Shown in pieces: positions 54,021 to 64,000 of a DNA stretch of 64,000 nt. The translations under genes and the position numbers were made by a program. The stretch lies in the NCBI GenBank assembly GCA_018697195.1, contig JAGMWU010000084.1, positions 92,812 through 156,811 of the forward strand. Reading direction: 5' to 3'. Numbering within the stretch: position 1 is the stretch's first letter; each line of letters begins with the position of its first letter. This DNA is from Certhia americana (lineage: Eukaryota; Chordata; Aves; Passeriformes; Certhiidae). Under the pieces are notes generated by a model. The model saw only the letters and a program-made list of their open reading frames with translations. It was not told where the DNA came from and made no database searches.

Positions 54021-57000
54021 ACAATGAAATAGAACTGCTTTCTGATCACAATAAACTGAGGGAAATCTGTTAGGAAGGGGATTTATTTCTGACTTGAAAT
54101 GGCAAAAGAGCCATGAAAGGATATAAAAAAATAAACAAAATCTCAAATACAAACTCATGAACAAAGAACACTACAACTCCTAATTTCTCCAGTATGGGAG
54201 ATCATGTTTGAGCTCAGACAATTTTTGTAGACCTGTTCTGAAATCAAATTACTTATTTCTAAAAATGCCAAAATCAAGGAAGTTTTCCTTGACCAACCAC
54301 AAAATAACAACCCCAAGCCAAAACATGCATTCAGAGAATACCATTAATTTATAATTCATGCATCATATGCATGTGTGAATCAGAATCAGAATTGTAGGCA
54401 AATGTTGTACATGTATAAGGATTGCTAATATTTTTTGGTATGCAACCCTATTTCAGGTATCTGTGGCTTTGACAAACTTTCTCTGTGATGGTATTGGGCA
54501 TGGTTTGTGTCTGTCTCAGATGAAAGTTTTGAGAAATTTTTAGCCAGCACATTTCAGCTGTGTCTAGCTTGTTGCTTTGCCAAGTTTTTGAGAGAAAACA
54601 ATAGAATAGCCTCTGTTGGTGACTGCCCTTCCCCCTTCCCTTGGTTCATTTGTGTTCCGTTAGAGCGGAGTAAAAGAGCATAATTCCTTCTGGTTTACAC
54701 ATTAAGCAATATGGAAAAAAAAACCCTAGGATTGCCAGTATTCAGCTTGAAAGTGTGACAGAGAAGTGCTGCGTCCACTCCTATGCTAACAGGCACGTGC
54801 AGATTTTTCTAATGTTTGTTGTTGAACAGGCTGTAAATTTTATGGTTCCATTGTGTGACTCAATTGCATGTACATCTGTGCCTTTGTACTGACTGTTTAT
54901 ACTTCTTTCTCCATAACCTGAAGGGAAAAGTCACAGGAAGAACCTGAGAGAGAAACAGGTATCCCATTGGCTTCCAGTACAAATGGAAGAAAAGATCATG
55001 TGACATGAGGATAGAAGGAAAAAAGCCCACAGAAAAGAAAAGAATGCTCAGGAAAAGCTCTCATGAGATGAAGGCCAGGATCGGAAAGCATCCAAGCCTA
55101 GGATAGGCTGAGCAAAAAAACCAGCTGGGCCTCAGTTTTTATGGAGGGGAATAATTTTAACACTAGGTAAAAATAAGTAAGATATGAGGATGGGAACTAA
55201 GCAGGGAAACTGTTACTTGTCAGCACACAAGAAGACTTGATAAAAACCCAGTGAGGAGGGAGAAGGAATAGATTTTGCTGGATAAAAGGACAGCATTCAG
55301 AAAGAATGGACAAACAGCTCATTAAGTGAGTACTGGCACACTGAATAAGGTGCATGGCCTATGGAGAATGATCCTGTCATCATGCAATTAAAAAATTCCA
55401 TCACTGTGCATGTCACAGAAGTCCAGTTACCCTTATACATTATAGAACGTCCTATTTTTAATAACACTAATAGTGTTATTTTAATAGGAGTTTGTTTGTA
55501 ATGTAATTAAAAAGGCATTTCAAAACACCAAGTACTAAGGAGTAGCTTTGAAATATAGATAGGATTTACATAGCAGTAACAGAAACTGCTATCCCTGTAA
55601 CAGGACTGTTTAGTGTAAACTTCTAAAGTACTTGATTAGCCACGTAAATTAATTACAATCAGTAATTTTGCAAATGTGCACAGTGAGTCCAACCAATAAG
55701 TTAATAAGACATTGTAGAGAAGGTTTCAGAATTAACCATTATTTCTGCCTCTGCAAAACCCAGGGGGAAAAAAATTTAAAAAGCAATCCAGAAGAGTTGA
55801 TTTGATGTATCCAATCCAAGTTTAAAGTACTGGAACTCAGTTTTTACAGCATCGAAATGGTAATCTGCCTGGTTAGGAAAGAGGCCTCAATGGTGTGAAG
55901 TGCATAGATAAATTGAAAGAATGTAGCCTAATTCAAGACTGTATTGAGATATTTGATTTCATTTTTGTCCAGCCATCTCTGTCTTGCCCTGAAGTTGTCA
56001 CAAACTTCCCTGATGACAAAAACTGTTCTGTGTCATTCCCCTCCTCTTTTCGAAGCCCTTCTCACCTTGACCTTACTGTGAAGCTAGACTGAACAGTTAT
56101 TGAGTACCTAGGGTAGTCCGCATAGAATTTTAAAATTTGGCACAAATTTTTCCCAGTGCTAGGATTTCAACGTAACGTAGCTTTCTCCAATAGAAATGAA
56201 AAGGCTTTCACGTTTCTATTTGAATAATCAAAATATTATGTTGTCACTCCAACTTATTTCAGCTTGTCACATTCTGCTTTCCTAAAGGATATTCTCTTTC
56301 CCTGTCCCAGAGCCAATTACAGTTCTGGCTTTGTTTTCTTAAAAAAAAAAAAAAAAAGAAGAATCCACCTGCTACATAAATGTGATACTGTTCTAAAAAT
56401 CTAGACTCTATAAATGCTTGGTTCGTGTTACTTAATGCATTGCAGTGAGCAGATGTTTAGTGGATTGAGGAATAATTTCTTCTAGCTAGCATGATAAACA
56501 TTCCTATAAACAGGGAAGTGAGTAGGTCTCAGTTTCTCTTGTATTGTCTTTTGGGTTGATTCTCAGTGATGTGCAATGCAAGTGAGCTACAGTAGAAGCT
56601 GTTCTCCTGGTTGCATGACTAACTTGGCATCTATTAAGAAGAAAATTGGTGGTGCACCTTTATTTCTCATTGGAGAAATAGTTACCTCTCTCACTAGTTT
56701 TTACAGGACCATTAAAAAGTTCTAATGCTGAGACCTCACGCCACTTTCGTACACTTAATGAAAAGGTTTAATTACTACTGAAGAACACAGAACCATGTAC
56801 AACTGATTTATAAGCCTCCTTTCCTTTGGCAAATAGGCTAAACAAGGCAGATGTATGTGTGCTTTTCTCCTAACTTGCCCTTTGCTTCATCTTTGCCTGC
56901 TCCCCTTTTCTAGTGATTCTTTTGGGATGGGAGGTCACAAGACCTACTGATCAGGACATGTGGATGAGAGCAGAAAGCAGGGGTTTGTTACCAGTTCCAC

Positions 57001-57690
57001 TAGTCATTTGCCATGGAGATAAGTACAAGCTATGTACTTATCAAGGACAGCTTACAAGGACAGCTATGTATTTCTCTTTTTTCTCCTGCCTTTACCACTT
57101 GACTTGAAACTGTAAAACACTCTCTTGCTCTATATTTGTACAGGGGAGTTGAAAGCATGTATCCAAATTCTAGCTGTATTCTACCTCAGCAGGTAACAAT
57201 AACTCTTATAATTTCTTACCTCCACCGACCAGAGTTTTAAACTCTCTCAAAATAGAGAAATTCTAGTATCTCACCTGAACATGCATGTTCTTCCTTACTA
57301 TAGGAAGTGCTAAAACTCTTAATGCTTAAAAAACCAGCAGATGATAACATTCCTGGAGATGCAAAGTTCTCAAGAAATTTTAGCAGGCATTTGAAAAGAA
57401 GCAGTGGCAATACTTACACCAAGTTACTTAGACTTACAGCAATGCTTCTGTTCCATGCTTGATTTTTGTTGAATTTCAAGTACTTCCTCCAGGCTAGGCC
57501 ATCTGATTAACTTTAGGGTAGTCACATAAAAAAAATAAAAAAACTAAAATTAAAAAAATCAGGGTGATATACTGGTAATGGCATTTATGATTAATAATAA
57601 GTGAATATGGTTACTCCCTTTTGAAAAACGTTTGTATCACCAAGCTGAGATGCTTTAACCTCTTCCCTAGCTAAAGAAGTATAATAGCAT
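54021..57690. other. Intergenic, no gene recognised
   Basis: No exon-like conservation, long open frame or RNA gene was seen. It contains a near-perfect inverted repeat at 55451-55488 and an A-run near 56.34 kb. CPA3 would be the next gene in human synteny, but nothing here resembles a carboxypeptidase exon. Confidence 0.5.
55451..55488. repeat. Near-perfect inverted repeat
   Basis: The left arm 'cctatttttaataacacta' pairs with the right arm 'tagtgttattttaatagg' around a single base, with one missing base. It is AT-rich and could form a hairpin of about 18 pairs. Confidence 0.75.
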
Positions 57691-57692
57691 CA

Positions 57693-57746
57693 GGAAGGGA
57701 AGGGAAGGGAAGGGAAGGGAAGGGAAGGGAAGGGAAGGGAAGGGAA
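57693..57746. repeat. (GGGAA)n microsatellite, left of gap
   Basis: Pentanucleotide aggga/gggaa repeats run perfectly into an assembly gap. Confidence 0.95.
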
Positions 57747-57846
57747 NNNNNNNNNNNNNNNNNNNNNNNNNNNNNNNNNNNNNNNNNNNNNNNNNNNNNN
57801 NNNNNNNNNNNNNNNNNNNNNNNNNNNNNNNNNNNNNNNNNNNNNN
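57747..57846. other. Assembly gap, 100 N
   Basis: Exactly 100 N, a conventional placeholder for a gap of unknown size, sit inside the microsatellite. The true array length is not known. Confidence 0.99.
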
Positions 57847-57918
57847 AGAGAAGAGAAGAGAAGAGAAGAGAAGAGAAGAGAAGAGAAGAGAAGAGAAGAG
57901 AAGAGAAGAGAGAAGAGA
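57847..57918. repeat. (AGAGA)n microsatellite, right of gap
   Basis: The pentanucleotide changes from GGGAA on the left of the gap to GAGAA here, so a variant transition lies in the unsequenced part. Confidence 0.95.
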
Positions 57919-57929
57919 GTTGAGTTCAT

Positions 57930-58295
57930 TTGGAAAGGATCAACATTGATCATCTAGTTCAATTTCGTGACCACTTCAGGGCTGAAACACTGTTAAAGCG
58001 TGTTAATGAGGGCACAGTCCAAATGCCTCTAAACACTGATATACCTGGGGCGTCAACCATCATTTAGGAAGCTGATTCCAGTGTTTCACCACTCTCTTTG
58101 TAAAGAAATGCTTCCTAATAATGTCTATTCTGAATCTCCCCTGGAACGGCTTTGAGCCATTCTCAGGCATTCTGTCCCCAGCTCCCAGGGAGAAGAGCCC
58201 AGCACCTTCCCCGCCACACCCCCTCCTCAGGAACCTGCAGGGAGCAATGAGGTTGCCCCTCAGCCTCCTATTTGAACTAGACAAAGCCAGAATCT
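57930..58295 (-). mobile_element. CR1 LINE 3' end
   Basis: Reversed CR1 phrases occur in order: 'gatcatctagttcaa', 'gctgattccagtgtttcacc', 'gtaaagaaatgcttcctaat', 'gaatctcccctgg', 'agaagagcccagcacc' and 'aatgaggttgcccctcagcc'. It directly abuts the microsatellite, which may have grown from the element's 3' end. Confidence 0.85.
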
Positions 58296-61200
58296 TTGTA
58301 TGGGACTAGGCTATAACTATAGAGATGATGCACTAACAATAATGCTCATCAATTATAATTGTCAAAATCTACATAAACATTAATTCCCCATCTCTCAGCA
58401 TTTAACCATTACTACATTCATTTTTACTGTAGTGATCATAGGGTTCATTTAGATTAAATGGGCAGATTGTTCACAGTTTCTGCTGGCATGAAGCAACAGC
58501 AATATTGCTTTGGAGGTCATTTTAATTGACCTCAAAGAAATTGTTTCAGCATAACCCCATCAGTTTGGGCAACACTGGTCTTCCTTACACTATTTCCTCA
58601 GGACTCCAAAGAACATCAGCAGTACAGATACGTGGTGTAACAAGTTCCACACCTGACCTCACTGACATCAAAGCTGAACACATGAACCTAGAGGTACACA
58701 TTCCTGGGTTCTTGACCAGCATGCCAGTGTGCTCAAGGGCTAATTAGTAAGGTCTTCTTTAAGTAGAGTTTTACCTTAGGATGTGAGGGTTTGCATTAGA
58801 AAAAGGCCATTAGACTAGGTTATTAGATGATGATAGGAAGTCCTTGTTGTCAAAACCATCATAGCACAAAATGGTCTGTAGGCATGAAACCTCATCTCTC
58901 TGCTAAATCTGATGTCAATAGTGCTGAAGGACTGAGGTCTTGTCACAGTACTGAAAAAAACTTAGGCTCGGCATAAAAAATGTATCTGGTGTACTGTTAA
59001 AGGAGTGCTGAGTCAATCTTATGAGTACTTCAATCACACTGATTGTGTGCTGTAGTCCTGTAAATTCCACTTAAGAGAGAAAGAACTGCTTTTCTGTTGA
59101 AAGTCTGGAGAAAGTAACTTCTTGCTCTGTCATGCTGGCCATGCTGGGTACATTTGCTCTCTCAGGTGTATCATTCCAAGAAAATCTCCACGTGTTAAAA
59201 GGTTAATCCTTAATTTTACACTCTCTCATAGTTACAATAGCTGTCAAATATACTGCCTTGCAGTATATGCTGTACGAAACGGGTTTCTTAAAAATATTTT
59301 GGGACTGTGTTAGGAAGCTGGACATAAGTAGTTTGACAATGCCTTCTCTTATCAATTGGTCCATGTGTGTCAGGTGTGACTCGATGATTTTCCAGCTGCA
59401 TGGTTCATACAGGACATAGTATTATTTATCCTGTGCAAACATTGAAACAACACTTACGCTTCTATCACTCTACAGTCGGGTTATTTTTTCATTGTCTTTT
59501 ATCAGGATTTTCATCAATGTTTCCTCACAGCTTCCAGATTGTTCACAATGCGGATGCAGCAGTTCTGTTCACTGGCTGGGCAACAGCAATCCTGTTACCC
59601 ATACCCTGCATTCTTTACGTTAGTTGCTCATAGGAAGATAAATTTAATAGCTGGTACTAACTGGGGATGGAAGGACACTTGGTTGGCTGTTTTAAAATCC
59701 CTGACTGACACAGTAAGAAGGCCTAAACTCTGTTTGCTTTTTCTGATACTTTTCCTAGTGACTGTTTATATTTTGATGCAGCCTATTGCCTATGAAGACC
59801 AGTTTGATATAGCAATTTATGCTGATATAGCTCTTGTGAGTCACACTTAAGATATGAAGCAGGTGGATTTGAATGCATTTTGAACCTTAGAGTTTTTCAG
59901 TTCTATTTTTGTGGCTGAATTATTTAAATCTTTTAGAAGTCCTGTGATGCTTCTGTCTATATCATCTTAGTATGAGGTGAACTTCACTGGTTAAATTAAC
60001 ATTTTGTCTGTGCTAAATCAAGGCTACAGAGCTTTCTCATTCTGAATTCCCCAGTTTCTTCTGGAGAAGCCCTGCTTAAAGTGACATTTTTAGTGTTTCA
60101 GGAAAAGTTTACAGCGTATTTTTTGTTATTTAAGAGATCCCATATATTCTTCTAATTACCATTATCAAGGGATGTTCTGAATATTTTAGACCTCATAGGG
60201 GTGACTGCTACAACGTTTCTGGATTTTATTCCTGTATTCTCTATTAAAAAATGAATAAAAAGTCTGTAGGTAGAAATTCCCAGCCAGTATTTTTCTTTTG
60301 AATTTTTAAAGCACTTTTAAAAAGCTATAATACAGAATTATTTGTGGTATGATTCTTGCTTTACAAAAAAAAGGAAAAAGAAAAAAAAGTCTACAAACAT
60401 CCCACTTCATACATAAGTTGAAAGCTGTTTTATTTAAGGGTTTAATGGGTATAATGGTGCAGCTGAGAGACCATTGCTTTTAGTTTGTAGTTATTAAGCA
60501 TTTAACATCGATAAAGGTTATGTTCAAGAAGCCCATTTGGATAAAGCATAGAATCATTTATGTCAATATATGTTGAGGAAACATGTTTCATTGAGAAAAA
60601 GGTACAGCAAGGAGTAAAAGTCTCTTTATGTAGCCAGTAACAATTACGAATAGCATAGCAGAAAATGTTTTGGTTCCATTATCTTCTTCATTCCTGTCAC
60701 ATTTAATGTCTATAACTTCACTTAAAATAATGTGTTTCTTCTTTCTAGCATCTTAGGTATATGTACAGCCACCAGTAATCTTCAAATATTATATGAAAAC
60801 TTGTAATGACACCTTTTTGTGATTACTTCTATTAGAGATGACAGAGTTTTGTTCTGAAGTAATGAAATAAAGGGAAAAGCATGGCATTTTCCCAATAATT
60901 ACTATTTATACACTGTTTTTCTGTTTTGTATTGCTTCTCAACTGCACTTGGAGAGTTAAGACACATCAAAGCTATGCATTGGTCCAGATGAGAAAGAAGA
61001 GCAAAAGAGTAAGGAATGAGGCAGCAGCTAGAAGAGCAATTTGGGACACCTGTGATAGGTGAAAGGATTGGGAGATGTCAGATAATCAGTAAGAGTGCTT
61101 TCATGCACTACAGAGTCATGCTGAAGAATGTGGCCATTAAATTATTAAGATGATAAACAGCGATGGATAGGACCATAAACTATATATTGAAGTAGGGGTC

Positions 61201-61880
61201 TTCCAATTTTTAATCTAGATTTTTATGAGCTGCTTATATTAAACAACTCTGATAGGAAAATCTCTATAATTCTTGTTTTGTAACTGGTCATCACATCCTT
61301 CAAAGATCTGTGTCCAGGTGTATCTTCACAGCTAATCTTGGCTGGTACAAGGAGAGTTTTAGTGCCAGTTGCAGCATACGGGGGAGCGATCTGTGGAATT
61401 CCCCTTATTTCAGTATGATGTCTGCGACATTGAAACATGACCATGGGCAATACAGCAGGATACAAGAAATAGAAATCATATGTAGAGGTCTTAAGTAGAT
61501 CAGCTGATTTAGTAGAAGAAAGCAGACAAGCTTTTGGACATGAGACATTCTTTAGTGTCAAATAAAACCATGGACTCAGTAGTAGCCTTACTTGTTTTAT
61601 GGCATTTCACAATAAACCTCCCCCTTAACCTCTCTGTTAATGAGGCAAACTACCTGTTTCTCTTCCCTAACACTGTCTCCAGTGTCATCCCCTTACTAAC
61701 TTCTCCTTTACTTCAAAGCTGTCCACTCTCTTTTCTTTCAGAGATGATCTAGCTGATACATACCTAGCTAAACTGAGCAATTGTCTTCAAGTTGTATATA
61801 GCTCAGCTAATTTTATTTAGGTCTGCCACATCATTTTTGGACCTGATGAAGACCTCTGAATCTTTTGAAAAGCTTGGGGG
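58296..61880. other. Intergenic, no gene recognised
   Basis: Open frames are short and without family resemblance. A stretch at 59530-59640 recalls degenerate non-LTR reverse transcriptase wording (FQIVHNADAAVLFTGWA), too weak to call. Confidence 0.45.
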
Positions 61881-62065
61881 TTGTTTTGTTGTTGTTGTGG
61901 TTGTGGTTGGTTGGTTGGTTTGTTTTGTTGGGGGGGTTTTCTATTTTTTTTTGTTTTGGGGGTTTTTTTTGGTTTTTTTTTTTTTTTTTTTTTTTTTTGG
62001 GGGGGGGGGGGGGTTTTTTTTTTTGGGGTTTTTTTTTTTTTTTTTTTTTTTTTTTTGTTTTTGCA
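61880..62065. repeat. Long T/G homopolymer tract
   Basis: 'gttgttgtggttgtgg' passes into T-runs of over 20 and a run of about 14 G. Frames through it encode only Phe, Gly and Leu, or Lys and Pro on the other strand, and are not genes. It abuts a CR1 end on its right. Confidence 0.85.
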
Positions 62066-62079
62066 GCTACTAGTTTGAT

Positions 62080-62243
62080 GCAGCATAATACCTCTCACCC
62101 CAGCCCTGTAAGTGTTCCAGGCCAGATTGGATGGGGCCGTATCCTGTTCTAGTGGTTGAACATCCCTGCCCAGGGCAGAAGTGAGGCAGGGGCTGGAACC
62201 AGGTGATCTTTCAGATCACTTCTACCCAAGTCATTCAATGATT
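62080..62243 (+). mobile_element. CR1 LINE 3' end
   Basis: 'gtgttccaggccagattgga' then 'tggggc', 'ctagtggttgaacatccctgc' in diverged form, 'aggggctggaaccaggtgat' and 'tcattcaatgatt' give the CR1 3' end in plus orientation. Confidence 0.85.
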
Positions 62244-64000
62244 ATCTGCAAATCTAATGATTAATATTTGAGGGATGAGAACATGAATGAAGAAAAACTT
62301 GAATGCATACTGGATCCACCATACTGAAAAGAGCAATGACACGAGTTTTACAGATTTAGGAGATGTTGCATTTTATGTTTGTCTTCAAAGCCTTACAATT
62401 CCTTACCATACAGGGAAGTGGGCCAGCAATGCTGATCTTCGTAACCCCTAATATAGGAATGTCTTACTCTGCACATTGTGAAGGCAGAAGCTTTTCCAGG
62501 GCCGTGTAGCTTTTTCAACAGATCTTGGTATCACTTTCTGGTGTAAGTGCATTTCTCACCCTTTTGTTGTCTCTTTACGCATAATCATTGATACTTAGAC
62601 CTTTGGCTGTATGCTGTTGAGCTTGTATTTTTTACCTTCCATCATGCAGTCTTCTGAAGTGTTCTGGAATATAAGAGGAGTAATTAGGGCAATTTCTACA
62701 GCTTTGTTTCTCTCCTTTGCAGCAACAAGGTTATTGACCATCCCAGAATTTCTAAAGCTAAGTACTGTTTATTCAGTCACATTATTTATAGGAGTAAACC
62801 TCCTGTAAAACAACAAATCTTTATCCCATTTGACCAGGCAGGCTCTCAGTATTTGTACAGATCATTTGTTAACAACTCCTCGCTGCAGCTAGGTGACCCT
62901 AATTCAGTTCTCAAGTACATTATGAATAAACCTGGACAAGTAAACGCATGCTTATGTGAGATTCCCCCACTGAGGTTGTTCCCAGCCCTTCTTTGTTGCC
63001 TGACCTTTCGTATCAGATCAAACCGGTAAAGTGGGCATAAGGCATAAGTCCTATAGATTTCCAACTTTGTTTTTCTTCTGTCTGCTTTTCTCAACTTTCT
63101 GTTGGGACTCCACTGCAGGACTTGCAGTTCTTTGAAAATTCATTTCACTCAACTGAGTCTGCTAAGAATACATTCAGTGACAAACACTTAATGATAAATG
63201 TGTCCTTCATATTATCAAACCAGCAGTGTTTCATTTTTTTGAGGCCACTCAGAATCTGTTATATTGCTGTGTTGCAGTCTTTGAATTACTCAGGATGTTA
63301 GGACATTGCACCAGGAGGTTATTTTTTTATAGTGGTTTAAAGGTGGTCCCGGTTTTAATCACAGAGAGACATATATCTTGCTCTACCTTTTGCCCTTTCA
63401 GTTCTACCTGAAACTCTCTACTTAGATTTCTTAGTGTTCCTTTTCAGAAAAGACAGAGAACAAAACCAGCAGATAATAATTGTTGTAGTCTGTGACCTAG
63501 CTCCCTGACTTCTTTTATTATGGAATGGAATAGAGTAGCCAGAGCAAATAACAGTGGAGCTCAGCTGAACTACATGGGCCAAGACTCAGTTGCTGGGCTT
63601 GTGGTGGGGAAAACCCCATTCTCTCAGCATCTATATATATAGTGAGGGAGAATGCAGGAAAAGCCATAAAGGAAAGGATTGGAAAGGAAAGGAAAGCTTG
63701 AAAGAAAAAAGGAAGAAGGCCTAGCACAAATGAGAATAAATTGAAATTATAAGTAAATGAGAATAATGAAATAAAAAGGCACGAAAGACTGAAAAGGATT
63801 TCAACTCTGAGGAGTTTTTAGAATTGGAAGAAACCTGCAAAAATAAAAATAGCGTTTCTTTTGGGTTCTTGGCAAGGAGATGACAATGATGTAGTGAAGT
63901 GGGAAGAGAATATCAGGGACTTTGGCTGAAAATCAGGGACAGTAAATGAGAAGAATTTTTAAAAGGCCTCAGTGCTGAGACTAAGGGAATAAGAAAGCTA
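62244..64000. other. Intergenic, no gene recognised
   Basis: No supported exon. It holds a short GGAAA-rich stretch near 63.68-63.70 kb and otherwise ordinary AT-rich sequence. Confidence 0.45.

Noticed and set aside
57690..57953. 87-codon open frame with X residues
   Set aside because: It is a microsatellite translated across the N gap.
61792..62152. Poly-Phe/Gly and poly-Lys/Pro open frames
   Set aside because: Translations of a T/G homopolymer tract.

Overview
The window is nuclear DNA of a vertebrate, most likely a bird and probably a passerine. Its genes are split by GT-AG introns and have CpG-island promoters. The repeats are CR1 LINE ends plus one tRNA-Ile-headed SINE with a CR1-like tail, which resembles the songbird family TguSINE1. 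The order HPS3 - HLTF - GYG1, with HLTF opposite to its neighbours, is the order I know from human 3q24. The species call is inference from repeats and synteny.

Layout, left to right. (1) 427-19128, minus strand: a complete 17-exon HPS3 gene, a BLOC-2 subunit. All exons can be placed and joined in frame, giving 1009 residues. Its CpG-island promoter ends near 19.3 kb. (2) About 19.72-19.84 kb: the tRNA-Ile SINE. (3) 20095-23927, minus strand: a complete 5-exon alpha-tubulin gene, TUBA3-like, 450 residues. It carries Asn instead of Lys at the normally acetylated position 40. (4) 23.3-24.26 kb: a CpG island that now serves the tubulin gene. (5) 25280-34421, plus strand: decayed remains of the 3' exons of HLTF, covering the RING finger and helicase C-terminal half. 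Frameshifts, an in-frame stop, lost splice sites and a lost stop codon show this copy is dead. The 5' part of the gene is not recognisable. (6) 38602-53167, minus strand: a complete 7-exon GYG1 (glycogenin-1) gene, 326 residues, with a TATA-containing CpG-island promoter. (7) 53.6-64 kb: apparently gene-free DNA with CR1 pieces, homopolymer tracts and one 100-N assembly gap inside a pentanucleotide microsatellite.

The genes do not form a pathway. HPS3 works in lysosome-related organelle biogenesis, the tubulin in microtubules and GYG1 in glycogen priming. The most notable observation is the loss of HLTF, a fork-remodelling DNA translocase and ubiquitin ligase, at its ancestral position while its neighbours stay intact. 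The second is the altered K40 loop of the adjacent alpha-tubulin. I found no CRISPR array, operon, prokaryotic element or clearly new multi-gene system. All exon boundaries were read by eye from splice signals, reading phase and remembered family sequences; no search was run.
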